A stretch of DNA of 6,141 nucleotides from Thiotrichales bacterium HSG1 (GTDB lineage Bacteria; Pseudomonadota; Gammaproteobacteria; Beggiatoales; Beggiatoaceae), in the NCBI GenBank assembly GCA_030378125.1, contig JAUCGN010000106.1, positions 1 through 6,141 of the forward strand, written 5' to 3'. The number at the start of each line of letters is the position of its first letter. Positions within the stretch are counted from its first letter, which is position 1. Below, in pieces: positions 5,933 to 6,141 of the stretch. Made by a program: the position numbers and the translations under genes. The notes under the pieces are model-generated. The model was not told the origin of the DNA. It searched no databases and saw only the letters and a list, made by a program, of their open reading frames with translations.

Positions 5933-6141
5933 TTAGTTTTTAGTTTTATCAACTAATTTGTTAGCTTTAATCCAAGGCATCATATCGCGTAATTTTTCTC
6001 CAACTTGTTCTAATTGATGCTCACGACCTAAACGTCGTTTAGCTTTTAAAGTTGCTTGGCCAGCTTGATTTTCCATAATAAATTCTCTGGCAAATTCACC
6101 ATTTTGAATTTCTTTGAGAATTTTACGCATTTCATTTTTGG
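5933..6141 (-). CDS. ilvC: Ketol-acid reductoisomerase, C-terminal fragment (cut by window edge)
   Basis: The frame is open to the right edge and ends at TAA (5935-5933), giving the last 68 residues; the true start lies outside the window. It reads [20 protein letters not shown], then [16 protein letters not shown] and, near the end, [20 protein letters not shown]. This is the characteristic C-terminal helical region of class I (short, about 330-340 residue) IlvC proteins: the EIQ.G.FA.EF..ENQAG block and the GEKLR.MMPW ending are highly conserved. The enzyme converts acetolactate or acetohydroxybutyrate to the dihydroxy acid with NADPH and Mg2+ in isoleucine, valine and leucine synthesis. 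The methionine at 6130 is internal, not a start, because conserved residues continue before it. It lies upstream of pssA on the same strand, which agrees with known ilvC-pssA gene order. Confidence 0.93.
   Translation of the reverse strand, partial: KNEMRKILKEIQNGEFAREFIMENQAGQATLKAKRRLGREHQLEQVGEKLRDMMPWIKANKLVDKTKN

Noticed and set aside
1..6141. CRISPR array, tRNA, rRNA or riboswitch
   Set aside because: I found no regularly spaced direct repeats, cloverleaf with T-loop signature, rRNA motif or known riboswitch core in the window.

Overview
The window reads as chromosomal DNA of an AT-rich gammaproteobacterium. Three things point there. The PssA protein has the Pseudomonas-like N-terminus (a K/R cluster followed by GIYLLPNLFTTA). 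The order ilvC then pssA is known from many gammaproteobacteria. The left edge carries IS630-type and IS1-type transposase pieces of the kind common in large filamentous sulfur bacteria and cyanobacteria. A Beggiatoa/Thiothrix-like host is an inference; no rRNA or other taxonomic marker is present. Every gene I can support lies on the minus strand, so transcription runs from right to left.

Right part (about 3757-6141), housekeeping: the last 68 codons of ketol-acid reductoisomerase (ilvC, branched-chain amino acid synthesis), a 292-bp spacer with an imperfect hairpin repeat, a complete phosphatidylserine synthase (pssA), and 45 bp later a complete CaCA-family sodium/calcium-type antiporter. 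Other genomes often have leuA after pssA; here the antiporter takes that place.

Middle (about 3579-3756): a 151-bp MITE-like element with 32-bp imperfect terminal inverted repeats and a strong central hairpin. It nearly fills the gap between the antiporter and the next gene, and its edge supplies the likely ribosome binding site of that gene.

Left part (1-3578), defence and mobile DNA: a complete 1046-residue single-chain restriction-modification enzyme combines a PD-(D/E)XK nuclease, an N6-adenine methyltransferase and a type ISP-like specificity region. Beyond its 3' end lie a decayed IS1-type transposase 3' fragment and the first 35 codons of an IS630-type transposase that runs off the left edge.

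The layout suggests an ilvC-pssA-antiporter core whose downstream side is accessory DNA: a MITE, a solitary type IIG system and IS remnants. I see no CRISPR array, tRNA, rRNA or clearly new multi-gene system. The most notable signals are the sharp changes in base composition inside the restriction-modification gene and the structure of the MITE-like element.
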